DNA of 9,134 nucleotides from Halorhodospira sp. (GTDB lineage: Bacteria > Pseudomonadota > Gammaproteobacteria > Nitrococcales > Halorhodospiraceae), in contig SKYL01000102.1 of the NCBI GenBank assembly GCA_007127935.1, positions 1 through 9,134 of the forward strand, in the 5' to 3' direction. Each line of letters begins with the position of its first letter. Positions within the stretch are counted from its first letter, which is position 1. The position numbers were made by a program, and so were the translations under genes. The notes beneath the pieces were generated by a model. It saw only the letters and a program-made list of their open reading frames with translations, had not been told where the DNA came from and did not search any database. Below, one piece after another: positions 1 to 9,019 of the stretch.

Positions 1-7
1 ACCTCCC
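1..7 (-). promoter_or_regulatory. Shine-Dalgarno-like site for a gene beyond the left edge
   Basis: Read on the minus strand, the last bases of the window are GGGAGGT, a strong purine-rich ribosome-binding sequence 22 bases after the stop codon of the metal-binding protein gene. It suggests that another gene starts just outside the window and is co-transcribed. In sit/yfe/mnt-type operons the next gene is usually the ABC ATPase, so that is the expected neighbour; this is inference. A GTG at 18-20 could also open a frame running off the edge, so the exact start is undecided. Confidence 0.4.
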
Positions 8-29
8 ACCCCCTCGTCACTCGCACATG

Positions 30-983
30 TCACTCGCCCAGTTCAGCCACCAGCTTCCGGGCATTGAAACGCATCATGGAAATATAGTCGGCGGCCTCCC
101 CGGCCGGGTCGCTCAACGAGTCGACGTAGAGCGGCCCCGCCACCCGGGCCCCCGTCTCCGCCGCCACCGACCGCACGTAGCGGTCAGAGATGGTGCTCTC
201 CCAAAAGATCGCCGGGGGCCGCCACTGATTCACCAGGTCCACCACCCGCATCAACTGCCGCGGCGTCCCCTCCTGCTCGGCGTTGCTGCCCCAGATGGCG
301 TCGTGCCGAAAATCGTAGGCGGCGGCGAAGTAGACGAAGGCCGCCTCGCTGGTGACCAACAGGCGCCGCTCCGGCGGAATCTCCGCCATAATCCCGGTGA
401 TCTCTTGGTGCAGGGCATCGAGATGCGCCTTGTAGGCGGCGGCTTGCCGGCGATAAGCGTCGGCGGCGCCGGGGTTCACTTCTTCCAACACCTCACGGAT
501 GACCAGCACGTACTCCTTCACCGCCTGGGCGTCCATCCACAGATGGGGGTCGGCGGCGCCCTCGAAGTCACCGGCGACAATGGGGCGCGTCGAGTAGCCG
601 GAGCGCTCCGCCACCGGCACCACCGGCACCCCAGCGCCCACGGCGTTGCGCACCTGGGGCATCCACTGCTCCAGCACGTAGCCGTTGTAGAGGACGAGAT
701 CGGCCCGCTCCAGGGCCATGAAATTACGCGGCGTCAGCTCCCACTCGTGAACCTCGGCGCCCACCGGGGTCAGGGTGACCACGGTGCCGTACTCCCCCAC
801 CACCTGCCGGACGATATCCTCCAACACGGTGAAGGTCGCCACGACGCGCGGACCGTCCGCCGCCAGCGCCGGGCTCACCGGTGCCAGCGCAAGGAACAGC
901 AGCGTCCACCCCCCCCACCGTATGGACGCCCGTGTACGCTCAACGAAGATAGCCACCGCTTCCCCAAATCTGACCCCAGGCAT
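30..983 (-). CDS. sitA: Mn/Fe ABC transporter periplasmic binding protein (SitA/YfeA type)
   Basis: Cluster A-I (ZnuA/TroA family) periplasmic receptor that would bind a divalent metal and pass it to an inner-membrane ABC transporter. From the chosen ATG it has 317 residues, close to the roughly 300 usual in the family. An N-terminal signal peptide is visible: arginines near residues 17-22, a hydrophobic core, then SPALA before ADG at about residue 41. The four expected metal ligands are H79 (EVHEW), H147 (ADPHLW), E213 (TSEAAF) and D288 (YVDSLS). The spacings of 66 and 75 for the last two steps match manganese-binding PsaA as I remember it. Glu at the third position, ESTISDR at 262-268 and the lack of a His-rich loop favour the Mn/Fe (SitA, YfeA, MntC) type over ZnuA. 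The ATG at 983 was chosen because AAGGGG lies 6 bases upstream. An ATG at 1004 and a GTG at 1076 are in-frame alternatives, but they would lengthen an already long signal region. The family is certain; the metal is an inference. Confidence 0.9.
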   Translation of the reverse strand: MPGVRFGEAVAIFVERTRASIRWGGWTLLFLALAPVSPALAADGPRVVATFTVLEDIVRQVVGEYGTVVTLTPVGAEVHEWELTPRNFMALERADLVLYNGYVLEQWMPQVRNAVGAGVPVVPVAERSGYSTRPIVAGDFEGAADPHLWMDAQAVKEYVLVIREVLEEVNPGAADAYRRQAAAYKAHLDALHQEITGIMAEIPPERRLLVTSEAAFVYFAAAYDFRHDAIWGSNAEQEGTPRQLMRVVDLVNQWRPPAIFWESTISDRYVRSVAAETGARVAGPLYVDSLSDPAGEAADYISMMRFNARKLVAELGE

Positions 984-1131
984 AACCCGCCCCTTGTTCC
1001 GCATGGCCAGTCCGTGCCTGCCGCCGGAGCGCCGAGGCACGCCGCCGCCCGCCACCGCAGGCGGCACAGTGCTCACTACATAGGGTGCGGCCTTTGAGCA
1101 ACACCGTGGGCAGAAGCGTTTGAATGGTCAT
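940..1131 (-). CDS. possible 63-aa leader ORF with a Cys/His cluster
   Basis: An ATG at 1131 opens a 63-codon frame inside the inferred leader of the metal-binding protein gene, out of frame with it and overlapping its start by 44 bases. AAGG lies 7 bases before the ATG. The peptide begins MTIQTLLPTVLLKGR and then carries CSEHCAAC at residues 18-25, a Cys-x2-His-Cys-x2-Cys pattern that could bind metal. It continues with Gly/Arg-rich sequence of the kind chance frames in GC-rich DNA also give. I do not recognise it. It could be a regulatory upstream ORF or simply random sequence; the second is at least as likely. Confidence 0.2.
   Translation of the reverse strand: MTIQTLLPTVLLKGRTLCSEHCAACGGGRRRASALRRQARTGHAEQGAGYAWGQIWGSGGYLR
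1013..1041 (-). promoter_or_regulatory. GC-rich stem-loop in the metal-binding gene leader
   Basis: Perfect 7-bp inverted repeat: CGTGCCT at 1013-1019 and AGGCACG at 1035-1041, with a 15-base loop. In the inferred transcript this forms a stable hairpin 30 bases upstream of the chosen ATG at 983. No run of T follows, so it is not a typical intrinsic terminator. It could affect translation initiation or leader stability. Confidence 0.4.
1049..1064 (-). promoter_or_regulatory. second small stem-loop in the same leader
   Basis: CCGCC at 1049-1053 pairs with GGCGG at 1060-1064 across a 6-base loop. It lies directly 5' (on the transcript) of the larger hairpin at 1013-1041. A 5-bp all-GC stem is common by chance in DNA this GC-rich, so only the tandem arrangement gives it weight. 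Confidence 0.25.
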
Positions 1132-1176
1132 CTCTATACCTTTGAACAATTCTAAATCGTGTCTTCCGGTATAGAG
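1132..1176. repeat. 9-bp inverted repeat overlapping the -10 element (operator candidate)
   Basis: CTCTATACC at 1132-1140 and GGTATAGAG at 1168-1176 are perfect inverted copies with 27 bases between them and centres 36 bp apart. One arm covers the putative -10 hexamer; the other lies about 20-30 bases downstream of the inferred transcription start. That is a typical layout for a repressor that binds two half-sites. The arms do not resemble the Fur, Zur or enterobacterial MntR boxes I know. The regulator is unknown. Confidence 0.45.
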
Positions 1177-1208
1177 GATTTGATAGTCTGCGTCAACCGT
1201 CGGAAGAC
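1161..1208. repeat. 8-bp inverted repeat bracketing the promoter
   Basis: GTCTTCCG at 1161-1168 and CGGAAGAC at 1201-1208 are perfect inverted copies 32 bases apart. One arm sits at the inferred transcription start and the other just upstream of the -35 hexamer, inside the last codons of pgi. An 8-bp match in a region this size is not rare by chance, so function is uncertain. As RNA it would make a long-looped hairpin at the pgi 3' end. Confidence 0.25.
1168..1196 (-). promoter_or_regulatory. sigma70-type promoter of the metal-binding protein gene
   Basis: On the minus strand, TTGACG (1196-1191; 5 of 6 to TTGACA) is followed after exactly 17 bases by TATACC (1173-1168; 4 of 6 to TATAAT). The -35 overlaps the pgi TGA stop at 1195-1193. 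The surroundings (1141-1190) are only about 36% G+C by my count, in a very GC-rich window. The transcription start would fall near 1161, giving a leader of about 178 bases before the ATG at 983. Confidence 0.6.
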
Positions 1209-2830
1209 GATCCCGCCCCCTCTCGGGACCGCACCCACTCCAATACCCCGCGGGCCGCGCCGTCGATCTGAGCGCCGCTGTCACCCCGCTGCGCCGCCAA
1301 GACCCGCCCCGCCAACCGTTTCCCCAGTTCCACCCCCCACTGATCGAAGGGGTTGATATCCCAGATCACCGACTGGACGAAGACACGGTGTTCATGGAGC
1401 GCCACCAACCGCCCCAGGGTGTAGGGGTCGAGCCGGCGGAAGAGCAGCACGGTCACCGGCCGCCCGCCCGGATAGTGGCGGTGGCCCCCGTTGGCCTCAC
1501 CGGCGGGGGCCGCCTGGCCACTCATCAGTGCAGAGGCCTGGCCCAGGGATGAAGCGAGCGTCAGATCCCGATGTTCGGGTGGGACATCGGCCTCGTCGTA
1601 AGGCACCACCAGTTCCACCACCGCACGCCCGGTGCCTTGGTGCAGCCATTGGAAGAACGAGTGTTGCGCGTTGGAACCGACCTCGCCCCAAAGGATGCCA
1701 CCGGTGGGGTAGTCCACCGGCTCGCCGGCCTGGGTCACCGACTTACCGAGGCTCTCCATGTCGAGCTGTTGCAGATAGGCGGGAAACCGGGCCAAGCCCG
1801 GATGGTAGGGCAGGACGGTATGGCCCGTGGCCCCCAGGTGGCTGAGTTGCCAAACCATGGACAGCCCCATCATCACCGGCAGGTTCGCCTTCAGCGGCGC
1901 CTCCCGGAAGTGGCGATCCATGGCGTGCATCCCCGCCAACATCTCCAGGAAGCGGTCCATGCCGACGGCCACCGCCAACCCGAAGCCCATGGCCGACGAG
2001 ACCGAGTACCGCCCCCCCACCCAGTCCCAGATGCGCAGCCGCCGATCCTCGGCGATGCCGAAATCGGCCATGGCACTTTCGCTGGCGGAGATGCCGATGA
2101 AGTGTCGGGCGGCGCCTTCCCGCCCCCCGGCAGCCTCCGCCACCCATCCCCACGCCACCCGCGCCTGGGTCAAGGTCTCCAGCGTGGTGAACGACTTGGA
2201 GGCCACGATGAAGAGGGTGGTAGCCGGCTCGAGCCGCTGCAGTAAGGCCCGCAGATCGCGCCCGTCCACCGACGACGAGAAGTGGACCCGGGGGCCTTCC
2301 CGGCGATAGGCCGCCAGCGCCTGCGCCGCCATGGCGCTGCCCAGATCCGATCCGCCGATGCCGAGGTTCACCACATCGGTGACCGAACGCCCGTCGAAGC
2401 CGACTATTTCACCCCGGTGGAGGGCCTGCACCAACGACTCCATGCGGCGCAATTCGGCGTGGACCCCGGGGACCACGTCCTTGCCGTCCACCACCACCGA
2501 CGCCTCCGGCGGCATCCGCAACGCCGTGTGCAGTGCCGGCCGCCCCTCCGAGAGGTTCACCCGCCGCCCCTGGAAGAGATCCTCGATGCGCTCGGGCAGA
2601 TTCCGCCGCCGCGCCAGATCCAGGAGCAGATCCCTGGTCTCGTCGGTGATCGGGTGTCGGGAGAGATCCAACAGCAGGTCGTCGAGGGCGATACTGAAGC
2701 GGCGGAACCGCTCCGGGTCCGCATCGAAGAGCGACGCCACCCGCCGCCCCCGCATCTCCCCGGCGTGTACGGCCAAGGACTGCCAGACTGGAAGCCGCGT
2801 CAACGAAACCGCCCCGTCTCCATGATCCAC
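1193..2830 (-). CDS. pgi: glucose-6-phosphate isomerase
   Basis: Cytosolic enzyme interconverting glucose 6-phosphate and fructose 6-phosphate, for glycolysis, gluconeogenesis and sugar-nucleotide supply. From the chosen GTG it has 545 residues, like the roughly 549-residue E. coli enzyme. Both family signatures are present: DWVGGRYSVSSAMG at 269-282, and the C-terminal one from S487 to K504 containing PFDQWGVELGK. Expected catalytic residues are R274, E383 (WGEVGSN), H390 (AQHSF) and K504. LGIGGSDLG at 156-164 and SKSFTT at 211-216 bind phosphate. The GTG at 2830 is preceded by GGAGGT with a 6-base gap; the longer frame starting with TTG at 2848 has no such site. ugd ends 47 bp upstream on the same strand with no clear terminator between them, so co-transcription is likely. 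Nothing is missing or interrupted. Confidence 0.97.
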   Translation of the reverse strand: MDHGDGAVSLTRLPVWQSLAVHAGEMRGRRVASLFDADPERFRRFSIALDDLLLDLSRHPITDETRDLLLDLARRRNLPERIEDLFQGRRVNLSEGRPALHTALRMPPEASVVVDGKDVVPGVHAELRRMESLVQALHRGEIVGFDGRSVTDVVNLGIGGSDLGSAMAAQALAAYRREGPRVHFSSSVDGRDLRALLQRLEPATTLFIVASKSFTTLETLTQARVAWGWVAEAAGGREGAARHFIGISASESAMADFGIAEDRRLRIWDWVGGRYSVSSAMGFGLAVAVGMDRFLEMLAGMHAMDRHFREAPLKANLPVMMGLSMVWQLSHLGATGHTVLPYHPGLARFPAYLQQLDMESLGKSVTQAGEPVDYPTGGILWGEVGSNAQHSFFQWLHQGTGRAVVELVVPYDEADVPPEHRDLTLASSLGQASALMSGQAAPAGEANGGHRHYPGGRPVTVLLFRRLDPYTLGRLVALHEHRVFVQSVIWDINPFDQWGVELGKRLAGRVLAAQRGDSGAQIDGAARGVLEWVRSREGAGSSSDG

Positions 2831-2836
2831 GTCCCC

Positions 2837-2842
2837 ACCTCC
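2837..2842 (-). promoter_or_regulatory. pgi ribosome-binding site deciding the GTG start
   Basis: GGAGGT on the minus strand lies 6 bases before the GTG at 2830. The site falls inside the longer TTG-started frame, so it argues for the shorter protein. Confidence 0.7.
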
Positions 2843-2877
2843 ATTCAATCAGTACCGCCGGTGAAGGAGGTCCCTTC

Positions 2878-4218
2878 TTAGGGATGGCGGATGCTCTCCC
2901 CCCGGCCAATGCCGTAGTAAGTAAAGCCTAGGGAGTGCATCATCGCCGGCGAGTAGACGTTCCGACCGTCAAAAACCAACGGCTGCCGCAGGGCGTCCTT
3001 GACCCGCTCGAAGTCGGGACTACGGAAGACCTGCCACTCGGTACAGATCACCAATGCGTCGGCGTCCTCCACCGCATCGTATGGCGTTTCGCACAACGTC
3101 AGCCGCTCCTCGCCGCCGTAGATCCGCTCCGCCTCATCCATCGCCTCGGGATCGTAAGCCTGGACCGTGGCCCCCGCCTCCCACAGCGCCTCCATCAATA
3201 CGCGGCTGGGCGCCTCGCGCATATCGTCGGTGTTCGGCTTGAAGGCCAACCCCCACACGGCGAAGGTCCGCCCGGCCAGATCGCCGTCGAAGTAGTCGTG
3301 GATGCGGCGGAACAGCACCTGCTTCTGCCGGGCGTTCACCGCCTCCACCGCCTCCAGCAACTCCGGGTGGTGGCCCGCCTCGTGCGCGGTGCGGGCCAGG
3401 GCCTGAACGTCCTTGGGGAAGCAGGAGCCGCCGTAGCCACAGCCGGGGTAGATGAACTGATAACCGATGCGCGGGTCGGAACCGATGCCGATCCGCACCT
3501 GCTCGATGTCGGCCCCCAACCGCTCGGCCAAGCTCGCCAACTCGCTCATAAAGCTGATCTTGGTGGCCAGCATGGCGTTGGCGGCGTACTTGGTCAGCTC
3601 CGCCGAGCGGACGTCCATGGTCAGCAACCGGTCGTGGTTGCGGTTGAAGGGGGCGTAGAGCGCCTTCATCAGCTCGGCGGTCCGGGGGTTGTCGGTGCCG
3701 ACCACGATGCGGTCCGGCTTCATGAAATCATCCAGGGCCGCGCCCTCTTTGAGGAACTCGGGGTTGGAGACGATATCGAACTCGAACTGGAGGCCGCGCC
3801 CGTCCAACTCCTCGGCCACCGCGGACCGGACCCGGTCGGCGGTTCCCACCGGCACCGTCGACTTGTTCACCACCACCCGGTAGTCGTCCATGTGGCGGCC
3901 GATGCTCCGCGCCACGTCGATCACGTACTGCAGGTCGGCGGAGCCGTCCTCGTCCGGGGGCGTACCCACGGCGATGAACTGGAAGAGCCCGTGGGCCACC
4001 CCCTCCGCCGCGTCGGTGGTGAAGCGCAGCCGCCCCTCCTCCTGATTGAAGGCGAGCATCTCGTCGAGCCCCGGTTCGAAGATGGGCACGTCGCCGTTGC
4101 GCAGGCGCTCCACCCGCTCGGCGTCGATATCGACGCAAACCACGTCATTGCCCGCCTCCGCAAAGCACGTACCGGTCACGAGCCCTACGTACCCGCTGCC
4201 AAAGATCGTGATTTTCAT
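2878..4218 (-). CDS. ugd: UDP-glucose 6-dehydrogenase
   Basis: Oxidises UDP-glucose twice with NAD+ to UDP-glucuronate, a precursor for capsule, exopolysaccharide and lipid A sugars; cytosolic. It has 446 residues, typical of the bacterial UDP-Glc/GDP-Man dehydrogenase family. The N-terminal Rossmann motif is GSGYVG at 7-12. NPEFLKEG at 152-159, LTKYAANAMLA at 208-218 (K210) and GGSCFPKD at 263-270 with catalytic C266 are all intact. The C-terminal UDP-binding domain has WGLAFKPNTDDMREAPS at 322-338 and DGRN at 417-420. This pattern fits UDP-glucose rather than UDP-GlcNAc or GDP-mannose dehydrogenase, although substrate is inferred from family. The ATG at 4218 has GGAG 6 bases upstream. pgi follows 47 bp downstream and ssb ends 82 bp upstream, all on one strand; the pairing with pgi suggests a sugar-precursor operon. 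Confidence 0.95.
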   Translation of the reverse strand: MKITIFGSGYVGLVTGTCFAEAGNDVVCVDIDAERVERLRNGDVPIFEPGLDEMLAFNQEEGRLRFTTDAAEGVAHGLFQFIAVGTPPDEDGSADLQYVIDVARSIGRHMDDYRVVVNKSTVPVGTADRVRSAVAEELDGRGLQFEFDIVSNPEFLKEGAALDDFMKPDRIVVGTDNPRTAELMKALYAPFNRNHDRLLTMDVRSAELTKYAANAMLATKISFMSELASLAERLGADIEQVRIGIGSDPRIGYQFIYPGCGYGGSCFPKDVQALARTAHEAGHHPELLEAVEAVNARQKQVLFRRIHDYFDGDLAGRTFAVWGLAFKPNTDDMREAPSRVLMEALWEAGATVQAYDPEAMDEAERIYGGEERLTLCETPYDAVEDADALVICTEWQVFRSPDFERVKDALRQPLVFDGRNVYSPAMMHSLGFTYYGIGRGESIRHP

Positions 4219-4282
4219 CGTCTACTCCATCATTCAACTGCAACGCGCCCACGAACCGGGGCCTACGACACTTCGCTTACAC

Positions 4283-4300
4283 CACTGTGCGCACTGTGCG
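4283..4300. repeat. tandem 9-bp repeat abutting the ssb stop codon
   Basis: CACTGTGCG occurs twice in perfect tandem (4283-4291 and 4292-4300), ending exactly where the ssb stop codon begins. The junction also makes the 8-bp palindrome GTGCGCAC. The rest of the 82-bp ssb-ugd gap shows no T-rich terminator and no clear promoter. It may be replication slippage or part of a weak mRNA structure. Confidence 0.5.
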
Positions 4301-4768
4301 TCAGAACGGAATATCGTCGTCGAAATCCGCCGGAGCGTCCGGCACCTGTTGCTGCTGCTGCCGCGGCTCTTCCGGCTGCCGCTGCGGCCGTGCCGCCGCA
4401 CCGCCTTCCGCCGGCATCCCCTCGCCACCGCGGCCACCCAGCATCTGCATCTCGTTGGCGACGATCTCCGTCGTGTAGCGATCCTGCCCGCTCTGATCCT
4501 GCCACTTGCGGGTCTGCAGCCGCCCCTCGACGTAGATCTGCCGCCCCTTGGTCAAATACTCGCCGACGATCTCGGCCAACCGCCCGAAGAAGACCACCCG
4601 ATGCCACTCGGTCTTCTCCTGCTGCTCACCGGTCTGCTTGTCGCGCCACGTCTCCGACGTCGCCAGCGCCACATTGGCCACCGCGCTTCCCTGGGCGGTG
4701 TAACGCACCTCGGGGTCCCGCCCCAGGTTGCCGATCAGAATCACTTTGTTGACGCCCCTACTGGCCAT
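4301..4768 (-). CDS. ssb: single-strand DNA-binding protein
   Basis: Binds single-stranded DNA as a tetramer in replication, recombination and repair, and recruits partner proteins through its C-terminal tip. It has 155 residues against 178 in E. coli. The OB fold covers about residues 1-110, starting MASRGVNKVILIGNLG. W41, W55, F61 and W89 line up with the E. coli DNA-stacking residues W40, W54, F60 and W88. A short Gly/Pro/Gln-rich linker (about 111-145) with a run of five glutamines precedes the acidic tip ending DDDIPF, the motif that contacts partner proteins. The ATG at 4768 is preceded by AAGGAGG at a 10-base gap and fits the family N-terminus; a 20-residue upstream extension in the same frame does not. 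The permease gene lies 131 bp upstream on the same strand. No LexA-type box was found upstream. Confidence 0.97.
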   Translation of the reverse strand: MASRGVNKVILIGNLGRDPEVRYTAQGSAVANVALATSETWRDKQTGEQQEKTEWHRVVFFGRLAEIVGEYLTKGRQIYVEGRLQTRKWQDQSGQDRYTTEIVANEMQMLGGRGGEGMPAEGGAAARPQRQPEEPRQQQQQVPDAPADFDDDIPF

Positions 4769-4811
4769 AGCGTCCGACCCTCCTTGTTCGCAGTTGCAAG
4801 TAAAGATGACC

Positions 4812-4844
4812 CCCCGCCAGGACTCCATGTCCGCAGGCCCGGGG
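4812..4844 (-). terminator. imperfect hairpin between the permease gene and ssb
   Basis: On the minus strand, CCCC (4844-4841), GCC (4838-4836) and GGAC (4832-4829) pair with GTCC (4823-4820), GGC (4818-4816) and GGGG (4815-4812) around a 5-base loop, with small internal bulges. It lies about 55 bases past the permease stop codon. What follows is TCATCTTTAC, not a solid T run, so termination would be weak at best. It could instead be leader structure for ssb. The remainder of this 131-bp gap shows a CCCCGGGG palindrome and no convincing promoter. Confidence 0.25.
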
Positions 4845-4899
4845 ACCGCTCAATCTAACGTTTTCCTCTCCCCGGGGAAAGCCGCTCGTATGCGGGGCA

Positions 4900-6096
4900 T
4901 CACCCCGCCGAATCGGGCAACGGCCCGGCTCGGGAACCTTCGGCAGGCGGCACCACCAGCACCGCGCAAACCAACGCCACCACCGCCCCGGCCACGAAGA
5001 CCGCGCTCTCCCCCCAGAAGTGAACCAACACCCCGCCCAACGAACCACCGAGGAACGCCCCGGCGAACTGCGAGGTCGAGAAGACCCCCAGCGCGGTGGC
5101 CCGCGCCGTCTCCGGCGCCCGGCGGGAGACCTGGGCCGGCATCGACGCCTCCATCAGGTTGAAGGCGATGAAGAAGAGCACCAGCAAGATGATCCACGCC
5201 GCCCCGTTGGTGACGGCCAGCCCCGCCAGGGCCACGGCCAGCACCACCATCCCCAGCGGCGGCAGCCAGTGCTGCCGCTCCCGGCGGGAGGCGATGACCA
5301 GCACCGGCGCCATGGCGACCACCGAGATCAACAACACCGGCAGGTAGACCTGCCAGTGGGCGGTGGCCGGCATGCCAAACTCCGACACCAACAAACCCGG
5401 CACCGCGACGAACATCGACGTCAGGGTCGCATGGAGCACCAGCATCCCGAGATCGAGCCGCAGCAGGTACGGGTTGCGCAACACCTCGGGCAGACGGGAC
5501 GGCTGCGCCCCGGGCGTGCGCGGCCCGGTGGGGGTCGGCAGTTTCGGCACCAGGGCCAATGCGACCCCGCCGAGGATGGCGGTGAGCCAGAAGAGGCCGG
5601 ACAGCCCCAACGGCCCCACCAGGAGCGGGCCGGTCATCAGGGCCAACAGGAAGGAGCCGCCGACGCCGATCCCCAGCACCGCCATCGCCTTGGAGCGGTG
5701 GTGCTCACCGGTGCTGTCTGCCAGCAACGCCATCACCGCGGCGGCGATGGCGCCGCAGCCCTGAAGCGCCCGCCCGGCGATCACCCACCAGATGGAGTCG
5801 GCCAGCGCGGCCACCACGCTACCGGCGATGAAGAGCAGCAGCCCGAGCGTAATGATGCGGTGGCGGCCCCAGCGGTCCGCCGCCAAACCCAGCGGGATCT
5901 GCAGCAACGCCTGGGTCAGGCCGTAGGCGCCCACCGCCAGGCCCACTGTGATGGCGGTGGCCCCGGGCATCTGGGTGCCCAGCACCGCCAGCACCGGCAA
6001 GACCAGGAACAGGCCGTACATGCGCACCCCGAAGACGAAACCGAGGGACGCGGCGGCGCGGATCTGGTCGGCCGGCATGCGCTCAGTCGCACTCAC
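4900..6096 (-). CDS. MFS permease, YajR-like, of unknown substrate
   Basis: Twelve-helix inner-membrane major facilitator, probably a proton-coupled exporter; substrate unknown. It has 398 residues from the chosen GTG. Conserved motif A between helices 2 and 3 is GLAADRWGRHR at 70-80, with D74 and R78. The central loop between the two six-helix halves is about 183-210 (Pro-rich, from PTPTGPRTPG to LLRL). FSTSQFAGAFLGGSLGGVL at 339-357 is typical of the YajR-related branch. It stops soon after helix 12, so it lacks the C-terminal cytosolic domain of E. coli YajR. The GTG at 6096 has GGAG 4 bases upstream and gives the N-terminus MSATERMPADQIRAA, which resembles Pseudomonas homologues as I recall them; the ATG at 6078 is the alternative (392 residues). 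Its position between uvrA and ssb is conserved in related bacteria, but that gives no direct clue to substrate. Confidence 0.88.
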   Translation of the reverse strand: MSATERMPADQIRAAASLGFVFGVRMYGLFLVLPVLAVLGTQMPGATAITVGLAVGAYGLTQALLQIPLGLAADRWGRHRIITLGLLLFIAGSVVAALADSIWWVIAGRALQGCGAIAAAVMALLADSTGEHHRSKAMAVLGIGVGGSFLLALMTGPLLVGPLGLSGLFWLTAILGGVALALVPKLPTPTGPRTPGAQPSRLPEVLRNPYLLRLDLGMLVLHATLTSMFVAVPGLLVSEFGMPATAHWQVYLPVLLISVVAMAPVLVIASRRERQHWLPPLGMVVLAVALAGLAVTNGAAWIILLVLFFIAFNLMEASMPAQVSRRAPETARATALGVFSTSQFAGAFLGGSLGGVLVHFWGESAVFVAGAVVALVCAVLVVPPAEGSRAGPLPDSAG

Positions 6097-6109
6097 TCTT
6101 CTCCACCCC

Positions 6110-6138
6110 CTGACAGACGAGACGTGGCAAGGTACCGT
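6110..6138 (+). promoter_or_regulatory. weak promoter candidate for uvrA
   Basis: CTGACA (6110-6115; 5 of 6 to the -35 consensus) is followed by a 17-base spacer and TACCGT (6133-6138; only 3 of 6 to the -10 consensus). The transcription start would be near 6145, about 37 bases before the uvrA ATG. The same 85-bp gap must hold the promoter for the divergent permease gene, for which I see no clear hexamer pair. No CTGT-N8-ACAG LexA box is present in the gap. Confidence 0.25.
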
Positions 6139-6141
6139 AAA

Positions 6142-6167
6142 TGGTTTGTCTTCGCTAACGGAAACCA
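6142..6167 (+). repeat. 6-bp inverted repeat in the uvrA leader
   Basis: TGGTTT at 6142-6147 and AAACCA at 6162-6167 are perfect inverted copies with 14 bases between, ending 14 bases before the uvrA start. It could be a small hairpin or a half-site pair. Six-base matches are frequent by chance, so this is only a candidate. Confidence 0.2.
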
Positions 6168-6181
6168 CCGGCCCGACCTCC

Positions 6182-9019
<2,838 letters not shown>

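Noticed and set aside
30..983. ZnuA zinc-specific binding protein
   Set aside because: No His-rich loop, Glu rather than His at the third ligand, and ESTISDR plus YVDSLS point to the SitA/YfeA group; still, metal choice cannot be proven from sequence.
27..1097. Plus-strand open frame of 356 codons antisense to the metal-binding gene
   Set aside because: Pro/His/Arg-rich translation without domains, and the opposite strand encodes a full binding protein with all four metal ligands.
2831..2848. TTG start six codons upstream in pgi
   Set aside because: The strong GGAGGT site lies inside this extension and is spaced correctly for the GTG at 2830.
2862..2876. Short inverted repeat GAAGG/CCTTC between ugd and pgi as a terminator
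   Set aside because: Only 5 bp with no T run; too weak to separate the two genes.
2935..4752. Plus-strand open frame of 605 codons antisense to ugd and ssb
   Set aside because: His/Arg/Gly/Val-rich low-complexity translation with no recognisable fold, opposite two clear genes.
4769..4899. SOS (LexA) box upstream of ssb
   Set aside because: Several CTG triplets occur but none with the CTGT-N8-ACAG pattern.
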